NCBI GenBank assembly: GCA_028292075.1
Contig: JAQGNA010000391.1
Coordinates: 1 to 6,488, forward strand
DNA: 6,488 bases
Source: Rhodoferax sp.
GTDB lineage: Bacteria > Pseudomonadota > Gammaproteobacteria > Burkholderiales > Burkholderiaceae
Direction of reading: 5' to 3'
Shown piece by piece: positions 1-6,488 of this stretch. The position numbers were made by a program, and so were the translations under genes. Each line of letters opens with the position of its first letter. The stretch's first letter is position 1. A model generated the notes under the pieces. That model had not been told where the DNA came from. It ran no database searches and was given only the letters and a program-made list of their open reading frames with translations.

Positions 1-1651
1 ACGGGCTGATGAAGTTCGGCTGCGCATCCAACCCGTCCAGAAAGTCGCTGAATGCCGGGTCGTCGGCCCCCAGCACCGCCGGCGCGGGGTAGAAGCGCTT
101 CATCCCGGCGCGTTCAAGCTGGATGTCCAGCGGGTCGGCCAGTTGCAGGCCGTTCCGCCGCACTGGCAACAGCGGCGTCCAGTTGGCCGGCACGGGGGTG
201 GCCAGCCGATAGACGATCTGAGGGTCGGTCGCGGCGAACTTCAGCTGCTGCTGGAACGCCAGTCCCTTGGCCTCGAGGTCGCGGTCGAGCGGCTCACCCG
301 AAACACCCTGCACCTTCTTCTCGATGGCCCAGGCCAGGTTCGCCATCTCGTCGCGTGCGAGCAGCGTGTGCTCCAGCGGCTCGCCCTCCAGCACGCCGTC
401 CAGGCTGTCCGGCAAAAAGACCGTGTGCGCCAGTGCGTCCTTGAGCACAGGCGCCGCCGTCACCTCGAACATGCGCCAGGGTGAGGTGGCCGTCGTGGCC
501 ACCGGGCCGGCCAGGGCGACGATGCCGAAGCTGTCGACCACCTCGAAGCGGGCGACGTGGTACAGGCCACCCACGGGCAGGCGCACCGGCACCATGAACC
601 AGTCGTTGCCGAACGTCAACGCGAACTCGGTGACGCTCAGGCGCATCAGGTCGGTGGCACCGGCCTCGGCGCCGGCGAAGTTGACGTTGCCGTCCTCGAA
701 CTCCCAGTACCGGTCGGCCGGCATGCCGGGGTAGCGCACCGGCGTCGGGTGGCGCCGCGCCACCGAGAAGCTCCGCTCCGCCGGCTCGGGCGGCACATCT
801 TCCCCTGCCACAGCCACCAGCGGCTGCGCCCGAAAGTCGTCCCAGTCCACATGGCCGTCGGTGTATTCGGCCGCCGCCAGTTGGACCGCGCCACCGCCGG
901 GGGCCAACGGGCCGGTGCCAAGGGCGAAGGCGTATTCGAAGCGGTCTCGCTGCCACGAGGGGTTGTCGGCCGCACCGTCGAACAGCATGCCATCGCGCCA
1001 GCGCAGCCAGCCGTCGATCACCGCCTGGGCCGCCGCATCGAGCCCGGCCAGCGCGGGCGGCAGGCCGGTGAGCGCGCCGTCGGCACCCCGCAGCGGCGCC
1101 AGGTCGCGGGCCAGGGCGTCGGCATCGACGGTGCGGCCGTGCAGCACGGCCGACCACAGCAGGCCAGCTGCGTCGGCCGCGCCATCGGTAGGTGGTGGCA
1201 AGGCCAGCGCATAGGCCTGCAGCAAGGCCGTGCGGGTGGCCGCGTCGACGCGCCTCAGCAACTGCAGGCCGGCCTCGCCGCGCAGGCGCGGATGGGTGCG
1301 CCAGGCGGGCTCGGCTTCGACACGGGTCTCGATCGGCGCCTGGCCGGGCGCCAAGGTCTGCCAGGGCTGTCGATCCCGTTCGGCGCCCGGGCGAAAGCCG
1401 CGCACCGGCACGCCCTTGACCTCGAAGCGCACCGACAGCGGCGTGCCGGCGTCTTCGCCCTGGAACTCGTTGAACTGCCATTGCCGGGCCAGCATCCACA
1501 GGGGGTCGGCCACCGGTGCCTGCAGGCCGGCCTTCAGGCTCACGGTGGTGGGCTGGGTCTCGAGCCGGGTGAAGCCGGTGATGGATGGCGGCTGCAGCGC
1601 CGCCAGGTCCTTGACGAAGGCCCCGTTGACCTTGGCGAATTCGCGTTTCAT
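1..1651 (-). CDS. Uncharacterised partner protein, 3' end beyond the window (first 550 aa)
   Basis: The gene starts with ATG at 1651-1649, beginning MKREFAKVNG, five bases after AAGGGGG. I translated it codon by codon to the left edge (last full codon 4-2) and found no stop, so at least 550 residues are encoded and the C-terminus is missing. The N-terminus is charged then mixed, with no signal peptide, and no membrane span is seen. Motifs in order are: DPLWMLARQWQFNEFQGEDAG (49-69); RLRGEAGLQLLRRVD (121-135); AAEYTDGHVDWDDF (260-273); YPGMPADRYWEFEDGNVNF (307-325); TEFALTFGNDWFMVPVRLPVGG (341-362); VVDSFG (371-376); PWRMFEV (391-397); ARDEMANLAWAIEKKV (432-447); IVYRLATPVPANWTPLLPV (479-497). 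The protein is rich in Trp and other aromatics. From memory these motifs belong to a recurring, functionally unnamed bacterial family; no catalytic signature is recognised. It lies 22 bases after the giant gene on the same strand, so co-expression is likely. Gene call strong, function unknown. Confidence 0.95.
   Translation of the reverse strand, partial: MKREFAKVNGAFVKDLAALQPPSITGFTRLETQPTTVSLKAGLQAPVADPLWMLARQWQFNEFQGEDAGTPLSVRFEVKGVPVRGFRPGAERDRQPWQTLAPGQAPIETRVEAEPAWRTHPRLRGEAGLQLLRRVDAATRTALLQAYALALPPPTDGAADAAGLLWSAVLHGRTVDADALARDLAPLRGADGALTGLPPALAGLDAAAQAVIDGWLRWRDGMLFDGAADNPSWQRDRFEYAFALGTGPLAPGGGAVQLAAAEYTDGHVDWDDFRAQPLVAVAGEDVPPEPAERSFSVARRHPTPVRYPGMPADRYWEFEDGNVNFAGAEAGATDLMRLSVTEFALTFGNDWFMVPVRLPVGGLYHVARFEVVDSFGIVALAGPVATTATSPWRMFEVTAAPVLKDALAHTVFLPDSLDGVLEGEPLEHTLLARDEMANLAWAIEKKVQGVSGEPLDRDLEAKGLAFQQQLKFAATDPQIVYRLATPVPANWTPLLPVRRNGLQLADPLDIQLERAGMKRFYPAPAVLGADDPAFSDFLDGLDAQPNFISP
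524..733 (-). other. Aromatic-rich core block of the second protein
   Basis: Residues 307-376 of the second protein contain YPGMPADRYWEFEDGNVNF, DLMRLSVTEFALTFGNDWF, PVRLPVGGLYHV and VVDSFG. Aromatic residues are unusually dense for such an Ala/Arg-rich proteome, and the alternating hydrophobic pattern in the second half suggests beta structure. I recognise the block as the strongest signature of this unnamed family. It could be a packing or interaction surface; no catalytic role is evident. Confidence 0.5.
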
Positions 1652-1656
1652 GGCAG

Positions 1657-1663
1657 CCCCCTT
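1657..1663 (-). promoter_or_regulatory. Ribosome binding site of the second gene
   Basis: Read on the minus strand, the 22 bases between the TGA of the large gene and the ATG at 1651 contain AAGGGGG, a one-mismatch version of AAGGAGG, with a five-base spacer to the ATG. This fixes the start of the second gene. The rest of the gap is a short A/T-rich stretch with five T. I see no promoter or terminator in it, which supports read-through from the upstream gene and separate translation initiation for the second protein. Confidence 0.78.
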
Positions 1664-1673
1664 AAAAATGCTT

Positions 1674-4600
1674 TCACACCTTGCCCAGCGGCAGCACGAG
1701 CTTGCCGGACACGCCGGCATGCAGCGCGTTGCGCAGCGCTTGCCGCGACAGCTCGAGCAACTGCACGCTGGGCAGCTGGTCGGTGTAGTTCTGCGGCAGG
1801 GTGTTGCCCGGGAGCAGCTCGCCCAGGCCGCTGCCCAGGTCGCGCGGCCGCACCGCCCGCAGCCGGGCGAGGTCGAGCGCCTCGTGCAGCACGTCGACCA
1901 CTTCGTCGAACCGCCAGTGCGCCTGGTCGGCCTGCGGCGGCAGCGCCAGCAGAATGCTCTGCGGCGGCCGGGCGCCCGGCGCGTCGTAATGGAAGCCGAT
2001 GCCCGCGGTCTGGAAGCGGTCGGGCAGGTTCTCCTGCCATTCGTCGCAGACGAAGCCGGCCAGCGGCGTGTCGGCCGCCACCGCCTCGCGCCCACCCGGC
2101 GTGTGCAGCGCCAGCGCCAGGCTGGGCTTGATGCGGTGGAAGTTCTTGAAAGCCGCCGGGTCGCCGGCCAGCAGCTCGTGCAATTCTTCCGGCACCTGGG
2201 CCAGGTCGGCGGCCACGCCTTCGGCCTCTTTCCAGGCTTCGGGCAGCGCAGCCCAGGCCTGGCCCTCGCGGTAGGGGTACTGCACCACCGTAAAGTCACC
2301 AGCTGTTGAATAGCCGACCAGCGCCTCGTGCGCACTCAGCGCGCCGGCGAAGCGGTCCAGGCCATCGCGCACCCGCGCGAGCTGGGTCATCCAGCCTGTC
2401 ACCTGCCAGGGGTCTCCCAGTGTGAGCGCGCCCTGCGCCGCCAGCGACGCGTTGAACGGCGCGGCATAGCCGCCGAGCGTGAACCGCGGCAACACCGGGA
2501 AGTCGCGGCCCAGTAGCCGGCGGATCTGGTCGATGGAGCGCTGCACCTGCTGGCCGTGGGTCGGCGGCGGCGCGCCTTCTGGCGGCGCAACCAGCAGCGC
2601 GTCGAGCCTGGCCTGCAGCAGCTCACCCAGCGCCAGCCGCGCCACTTCGGCGCGGGCGTCGCGACCGGCCGGGTCGGCACCCGACGCGTCGATGGCGGTG
2701 ACCTGCGGTGGCCAACTGGCCGGCGCCAGGAAGTCATCCATCGCTGACAGGTTGGCGATCAGCTCGCCGGCATCGGCGCTCACGGCCACGGCGTCTTTCA
2801 GCGCCACGAACTCGGTGAGCAGGCGATCGGCGCGGTCCTGCAGATCGGCCAGGTCCACACCCGGGTATTCACCTTCGTCGGGCAGCGCCTGTTCGATGTC
2901 GTCCTGCGGCACGACCAGGTCCTTGCGGGTGGCCGGCCGCAGCCGGTCGAGCACGGCGCGCAGCGTGGTGCACAGCGCTTCGAAATGCGCCAGGCCGAGA
3001 TCTTGCGGCGTGGCGCCTTCGGGCAGGATGTCGAGGCCGGCCACGCTGGCCGGGTCGTCCAGCCGCTGGAACATGGCCGCCGCCAGTCGTCCGCGAAAGC
3101 CGGTGCTGGCCTGCTGCGACTGCACCGCCGGGTCGAGCGCCGTGGCGCCCAGCACCGCGGTCAGTGCCGACACTTGCAGCTCGTCCAGTGCCACCACCAC
3201 GGGAAGTTCGTCCATGACACCCACCGCGCCCAAAGCCGCCGCACGGTGCACTCGCGCGGCGAAGCGGTAGCGCGCCGGCGCCCCCAGCATGTGGGCCAGC
3301 CAGGCGTCGAGAGCGGGCTCGGTGCGCGCGCGGCGGTCCACCGGCCAGCCAGGCGCCGGGCCGGGGCACAGCACGCCGAAGCGCTGGGTGTAGGCCACGC
3401 CGGCACGCGGCGTGCGGCCCACCTCCGGCTCGATGGGCAGCGACTGCTTGTCGACCACGGCCATGGCGGCGCCGGCGCGTTCGAAGTTGCCCCTGACGAT
3501 CTGGTGCACGCCTTCGGCCATGAGCAGGTCGGCCACGGCGTCGGCCATGTCGGCGGCTTGTGCCAGCACACCCTCGAAGGCCTGCTGCTCGGTCGCCGGC
3601 AGGCCGTTGAAGGGCTGGTGGCCGTTGACCACCACGGCGGCCAGCCGCGCCCGCATCACACCCGCGTCCTCCTGCCAGGCGGCCAGCAGCGCCACCGCAT
3701 CGACCACGTCGCGCGCGGCCACGGCCTCCTGCGGCTCGTCGGTCGGCGCCTCGCCAGCGGGCCGCCACGGGTAGGCCTGGCGCAGCGGCCAGATCAGCTT
3801 GCCCAGCGGCGGCTGCGCGTCGCGCAGTGCGCGTTCGATCCGGTAGCCGTAAAGCGCGGCCAGCGGCTGGTCGCGGGTCAGGCCCTGCAGGATCTCCTGC
3901 GCGGCATGGGTGCGCGCGGCGTCCAGGTCGATGTTGAACGCGCCCTGCTCGCGGTTGGCGATGCAGCCACTGCGCAGGATGGCCGCGGTGGCCGCCTGGG
4001 CCAGTGACGGTGCCAGCACATGGCCTTCGCTGTCGGGCCGGCCATCGCGCCGCAGGTTTTCCACCCAGCCGTAGCCGCCCACATAGACCCCGGCTGCCTG
4101 CCGGCCGCGCAGCGTGGCCAGGCGTTCGCTGGCGCGGGCGGTGTACCAGGCGTCGAGTCGGTAGGAAAACGCGTCGAGCGTGGTGCGGAAGGCGGCGTTA
4201 AGTTCGCCCACGGAACGCGTCGCCAGGTAGCCCAGGCTGGCCTTCACCGCGCTGATGTCGCGCAGCGGCTGGAACACGTGCAGGCCGGCGTCGATGAACT
4301 GCGCGGCGGCCTGCGAAGCCCGCGAGGGCGCGACTTGCAGCGGCGTGTCGGCCAGGCGCTGCATGACGAATTCACCGAGCGTGGCGGTGCCGGTCACGTC
4401 GGGCAGCACCACGCTGGCCAGCTGGCGCGGCGTGTGGATCTCGAAGGTGGCCTCGGTCTCGGCCCGCGGCTCCACGTTGACCAGGGCGGCGGTCACGCTG
4501 GAGATGGTCTTGGCATAGGCGGTGCTGGTGAGCGAAAGGGCCACCGCGGCCTCGTGCTTCTCCAGGTCAACGGCGTAGGACGTGAGCGCCTGCAGCAGGG

Positions 4601-6488
4601 TGGGGCCGCGTTCGTACTGCTTCAGCAGCGCGTCGGCCTGGGCCGCCGGCCCGCCGAGCACCGTGGCCATCTGCGCCAGGTAGTTGCCCGGGCCGTCGGG
4701 CAGGAAGGCCCCGGCCGGCGCCTCCAGCTTCGCGTCCTTGGCATCGGCCAGCACCCAGGCCACGCCGGCCAGATAGCCCGGGCTGTAGGGCGGGTCGGGC
4801 CGGAAGCGGCGGCAGACGATCTGGGCGTTCCAGTATTCGGCGATGTTGAACAGCCCGAACAGTTGCTTGGCCAGCATGTCCTTGGCCGGCCCCCACGGCG
4901 ACTGCGCCATGCACAGCTTGATGGGATCCTCGTCGCGGTAGAAGGCGGCCTGCGACCAGGGCGAGGTCTGCAGGATGTCCTTGGCCTTGGCCACATCGCC
5001 GTCGAGCATGAGCGGCACCTTGTGGCTGGCCAGCTCCCACATCGGCCGCAGGAAGCCGAGCACCTTGCCTACGCCCTGCGCGACCGCCGGGCTGCCCGCG
5101 TCGCTGTAGCCCTTGCCGACCACCGGCAGCAGGCCGTACGGCTGGTTGCCCACGCGCAGCAGTGGCAGCGGTCCGCCGGGGCGCAGGTGGGCCACCGCGT
5201 AGCTGCGCAGCCGGTACAGCGTCTCCGGCTTGAAGAAGGCCTTCTTCTCGTCGTCGCCCGGTGCGTTCCACAACTCCGCAAGATACTGCCCGAAGGTACC
5301 GCGCCACAGCGCGTTCACCATGTGAAGACCGGTGCGTTGGTCGGTGAGGTGCGCGTTGACGATGCCGTCGGGCACGAGGCCTTGCTCAGGGAGGCCGAAG
5401 GCATCGCACAGCAGCTCCAGCGCGTCCTTCTCGGGCGGCAACGCGGCGGATTCGGCCGGTGTCGGCACGCCGGTCTCCTGCACCGGGCTGTAGCCCGAGG
5501 GTGCGCCCTCGGTGTTGTTGGTGGGCGTGCCCGGCGGCACGAAGCCGATGCCGCGGCTGTCGCGCTGGGCGGCCAGCAGGTCGGCCAGTTCGTTGGCGGT
5601 CTGCATGCCGTCCTTGGTCCATTCGAGGCCGACGACCACCAGCCGCTTCAACAGGCCCACGGCCAGGTTGAAGCCGCCGCCCACCTGCTGCTGCGTCACC
5701 TCCAGCGCCATGCCCTTTTGCACCGCGGCGTCGAAGTCGACCAGCCAGCGGCGTTCGCCGTCGAACAGGCCCTCGGCCTTCTCTCCGTTGGCACCCTGGG
5801 CAGCCTGATCGGACAGTTTCTGCCAGTCGGGCGACATGGGCAGTTCGTCCGGAATCCGCGCGCCCCAGACGCGGAACACCTCCACCAGCCCGTTGCCCGG
5901 GCCCGCCTGGACCGCAGCGCCGTAGCCGATGGCGCACCACCGGTCGGGCAGCAGCAATGCGCGCGTGGCCTTGGCGCGGGCGTCGATGGTCGCCACGTCG
6001 GGGAACTGCGGCACGGCCTGCGGCTGGCCGGCGTCGGCGGCATTCGAAGGCTGCAGCACCCGGGCGATCCACAACGCGCGGCCGCGACCGAAGGCACGCG
6101 CCAGGTCGCGCTGGGCCCGCTGGGCTTCTTCGGCATCGGCGGCGAACCGAGCCTGCCACAACGCGGTGCCGCCTGCGCGCTCGGCCTCGGTCAGGGCGGC
6201 GCTGTGGCCCACCACGTGCAGCACATCGGGGTAGACGCGAATGCGCAGTGCCGCGCCGTCCTGCACATAGCGGGTTTCCAGGCGCACAGGGAACATCGCG
6301 ATGGGCAGGCCGCCATCCAGCGCCTCCGCCAGCGTGGCCGGGTCGCGGTCGCGCAGCAGCTCGTTGATGCCGGCGTCCAGGCGCTGGTCCACCTCGCTGC
6401 GGCGGCGGGCCAGTTCGGCGCGGCGCTGGCGCAGCTGGGCCAGCGTGGCTTCCGCTTCGCTGCGCCGGGGAGCGTCGGCCCCCTGGCG
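1674..6488 (-). CDS. Very large uncharacterised protein, 5' end beyond the window (at least 1604 aa)
   Basis: The frame is open from the right edge (first full codon 6488-6486) to TGA at 1676-1674, giving 1604 visible residues. No ATG lies in frame near the edge. The GTG at 6392-6390 has no ribosome binding site before it, and 32 sense codons precede it, so the true start lies outside the window. Counting from the first visible residue, motifs in order are: FPVRLETRY (66-74) then LRIRVYPD (81-88); LPDRWCAIGY (180-189); RWLVDFDAAVQKGMAL (247-262); GTPTNNT (about 320-326); RPGGPLPLLRVGNQPYGLLP (436-455); RLDAWYTAR...YGWVENLR (777-813); YGYRIERAL (880-888); DLLMAEGVHQIVRGN (987-1001); GRDFPVLPRF (1327-1336); CDEWQENLPDRF...GFHYD...PPQ (1481-1510). 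From memory these mark a widespread bacterial family of unnamed function; this could not be checked by search. No convincing membrane helix, Walker motif or catalytic signature is seen. It is probably soluble and co-transcribed with the gene that follows. The frame is certain; the function is unknown. Confidence 0.97.
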   Translation of the reverse strand, partial: RQGADAPRRSEAEATLAQLRQRRAELARRRSEVDQRLDAGINELLRDRDPATLAEALDGGLPIAMFPVRLETRYVQDGAALRIRVYPDVLHVVGHSAALTEAERAGGTALWQARFAADAEEAQRAQRDLARAFGRGRALWIARVLQPSNAADAGQPQAVPQFPDVATIDARAKATRALLLPDRWCAIGYGAAVQAGPGNGLVEVFRVWGARIPDELPMSPDWQKLSDQAAQGANGEKAEGLFDGERRWLVDFDAAVQKGMALEVTQQQVGGGFNLAVGLLKRLVVVGLEWTKDGMQTANELADLLAAQRDSRGIGFVPPGTPTNNTEGAPSGYSPVQETGVPTPAESAALPPEKDALELLCDAFGLPEQGLVPDGIVNAHLTDQRTGLHMVNALWRGTFGQYLAELWNAPGDDEKKAFFKPETLYRLRSYAVAHLRPGGPLPLLRVGNQPYGLLPVVGKGYSDAGSPAVAQGVGKVLGFLRPMWELASHKVPLMLDGDVAKAKDILQTSPWSQAAFYRDEDPIKLCMAQSPWGPAKDMLAKQLFGLFNIAEYWNAQIVCRRFRPDPPYSPGYLAGVAWVLADAKDAKLEAPAGAFLPDGPGNYLAQMATVLGGPAAQADALLKQYERGPTLLQALTSYAVDLEKHEAAVALSLTSTAYAKTISSVTAALVNVEPRAETEATFEIHTPRQLASVVLPDVTGTATLGEFVMQRLADTPLQVAPSRASQAAAQFIDAGLHVFQPLRDISAVKASLGYLATRSVGELNAAFRTTLDAFSYRLDAWYTARASERLATLRGRQAAGVYVGGYGWVENLRRDGRPDSEGHVLAPSLAQAATAAILRSGCIANREQGAFNIDLDAARTHAAQEILQGLTRDQPLAALYGYRIERALRDAQPPLGKLIWPLRQAYPWRPAGEAPTDEPQEAVAARDVVDAVALLAAWQEDAGVMRARLAAVVVNGHQPFNGLPATEQQAFEGVLAQAADMADAVADLLMAEGVHQIVRGNFERAGAAMAVVDKQSLPIEPEVGRTPRAGVAYTQRFGVLCPGPAPGWPVDRRARTEPALDAWLAHMLGAPARYRFAARVHRAAALGAVGVMDELPVVVALDELQVSALTAVLGATALDPAVQSQQASTGFRGRLAAAMFQRLDDPASVAGLDILPEGATPQDLGLAHFEALCTTLRAVLDRLRPATRKDLVVPQDDIEQALPDEGEYPGVDLADLQDRADRLLTEFVALKDAVAVSADAGELIANLSAMDDFLAPASWPPQVTAIDASGADPAGRDARAEVARLALGELLQARLDALLVAPPEGAPPPTHGQQVQRSIDQIRRLLGRDFPVLPRFTLGGYAAPFNASLAAQGALTLGDPWQVTGWMTQLARVRDGLDRFAGALSAHEALVGYSTAGDFTVVQYPYREGQAWAALPEAWKEAEGVAADLAQVPEELHELLAGDPAAFKNFHRIKPSLALALHTPGGREAVAADTPLAGFVCDEWQENLPDRFQTAGIGFHYDAPGARPPQSILLALPPQADQAHWRFDEVVDVLHEALDLARLRAVRPRDLGSGLGELLPGNTLPQNYTDQLPSVQLLELSRQALRNALHAGVSGKLVLPLGKV
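1836..2048 (-). other. C-terminal conserved block of the large protein (DEW...FHYD...PPQ)
   Basis: Residues 1481-1551 carry CDEWQENLPDRF, GIGFHYDAPGARPPQSILLA and, after a WRFDEV segment, LHEALDLARLRAVRPRDL. The first two look like beta strands with acidic and aromatic positions, the last like a helix. About 53 further residues, less distinctive, lead to the stop. The block is intact, so the C-terminus of this protein is complete. The Asp, Glu, His and Asp positions are not a recognised active site. Confidence 0.5.
3369..4241 (-). other. Central conserved region of the large protein
   Basis: Residues about 750-1040 hold the densest series of family-like motifs: LGYLATRSVGELN, RLDAWYTARASERLATLR, GGYGWVENLR, APSLAQAATAAILRSG, FNIDLDAARTHAAQEILQGL, DQPLAALYGYRIERAL, ARDVVDAVALL, DLLMAEGVHQIVRGNFERA and VGRTPRAGVAYTQRFGVL. 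Most look alpha-helical, with aromatic and charged caps. The order matches my recollection of related unnamed proteins, which argues that this is one intact domain set with no frameshift. It cannot be assigned to a named domain from sequence reading alone. Confidence 0.5.
5118..5189 (-). other. Gly/Pro-rich signature block of the large protein (RPGGPLP-LRVGNQPYG)
   Basis: Residues 434-457 contain RPGGPLPLLRVGNQPYGLLP, a compact run of Gly, Pro and hydrophobic residues that is the most recognisable family signature in this protein. It lies about 25 residues after LWRGTFGQYLAELW (394-407). The pattern suggests a tight turn or loop in a folded core, not a flexible linker. Its role is unknown. 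Confidence 0.5.
6213..6293 (-). other. Conserved N-terminal block of the large protein (FPVRLETRY / LRIRVYPD)
   Basis: Residues 66-92 read as two beta-strand-like stretches, FPVRLETRY and LRIRVYPDVLHV, joined by a short polar turn. LTEAER and a conserved-looking Trp follow about 10 to 20 residues later. I recognise this as the usual N-terminal signature of this unnamed family, so the core domain begins here and the preceding helical segment is an add-on. No enzymatic meaning is known to me. Confidence 0.55.
6354..6461 (-). other. Predicted charged helical (coiled-coil-like) N-terminal segment of the large protein
   Basis: Visible residues 10-45 of the large protein are rich in Arg, Glu, Gln, Ala and Leu. 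Hydrophobic residues fall roughly at heptad spacing (Leu16, Leu19, Leu26, Val33, Leu37, Leu44), and the segment has no proline after residue 7. This looks like an amphipathic helix or short coiled coil ahead of the first conserved block (FPVRLETRY). It could mediate oligomerisation. The call is by eye, without a coiled-coil score, and the segment continues to or past the window edge. Confidence 0.5.

Noticed and set aside
294..1499. Closed 401-codon minus-strand frame in a different phase from the second gene
   Set aside because: Its product is Arg/Gly/Ala-rich with no family motifs and it overlaps the well-supported gene starting at 1651; it is a composition shadow.
1652..1673. Possible terminator in the gap because of a run of five T on the minus strand
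   Set aside because: No stable GC hairpin precedes the T run, which is followed directly by the ribosome binding site. Read-through is more likely.
557..2131. Long plus-strand open frame (524 codons) crossing both genes and the gap
   Set aside because: It runs antisense to both genes, has an Arg/Gly/Gln/Ala-rich product ending in a low-complexity Arg/Ala/Pro tail, and shows no recognisable motif. Long antisense frames are expected at this base composition.
1230..2309. Plus-strand open frame of 359 codons
   Set aside because: It is antisense to the two coding genes, biased in composition and without motifs or a ribosome binding site.
2985..4007. Plus-strand open frame of 340 codons, His/Arg/Gly-rich
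   Set aside because: It is the antisense shadow of the central conserved region of the large protein; its composition follows from complementing GC-rich codons.
5699..5754. Possible membrane helix in the large protein near LVVVGLEW
   Set aside because: The hydrophobic run around visible residues 278-291 is interrupted by Lys-Arg and is too short to span a membrane; it reads as a buried strand or helix. It actually lies at about 5616-5657, just left of this stretch.
6390..6392. GTG as start codon of the large gene
   Set aside because: The frame continues upstream to the window edge, no Shine-Dalgarno precedes it, and it falls inside a continuous helical segment.

Overview
The window is G+C-rich (roughly 70% by eye on sampled lines), and both reading frames end almost every codon in G or C. 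Gene density is very high and only one 22-base gap separates genes. This fits a high-GC bacterium, perhaps a Burkholderiales-like betaproteobacterium. That placement is inferred from base composition and codon style only; no marker gene is present.

The whole window is two co-oriented protein genes on the minus strand, both cut by the window edges. The upstream gene runs from the right edge (6488) to a TGA at 1674-1676. It encodes at least 1604 residues of a very large, apparently soluble protein with no start codon in view. After 22 bases, which hold a good Shine-Dalgarno sequence (AAGGGGG at 1663-1657), the second gene starts with ATG at 1651-1649. It stays open for 550 codons to the left edge without a stop. 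The short gap and shared strand suggest one operon read from right to left.

I recognise both proteins, from memory of sequence motifs only, as members of two widespread but functionally unnamed bacterial families. The large one carries FPVRLETR, RPGGPLP-LRVGNQPYG, GYGWVENLR, YGYRIERAL, DLLMAEGVHQIVRGN, VGRTPRAG and a C-terminal DEW...FHYD...PPQ block. The second carries DPLWMLARQWQ, FQGEDAG, YPGMPADRYWEFED, FGNDWF, LPVGG and ARDEMANLAWAIE. Neither shows a signal peptide, membrane span, nucleotide-binding motif, nuclease, protease or other catalytic signature that I can identify. The reasonable reading is an uncharacterised two-protein module acting in the cytoplasm, or exported as part of a particle. 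No function is assigned.

I saw no tRNA, rRNA, CRISPR array, insertion sequence, terminator or convincing promoter. The many other long frames on both strands are composition-driven shadows.
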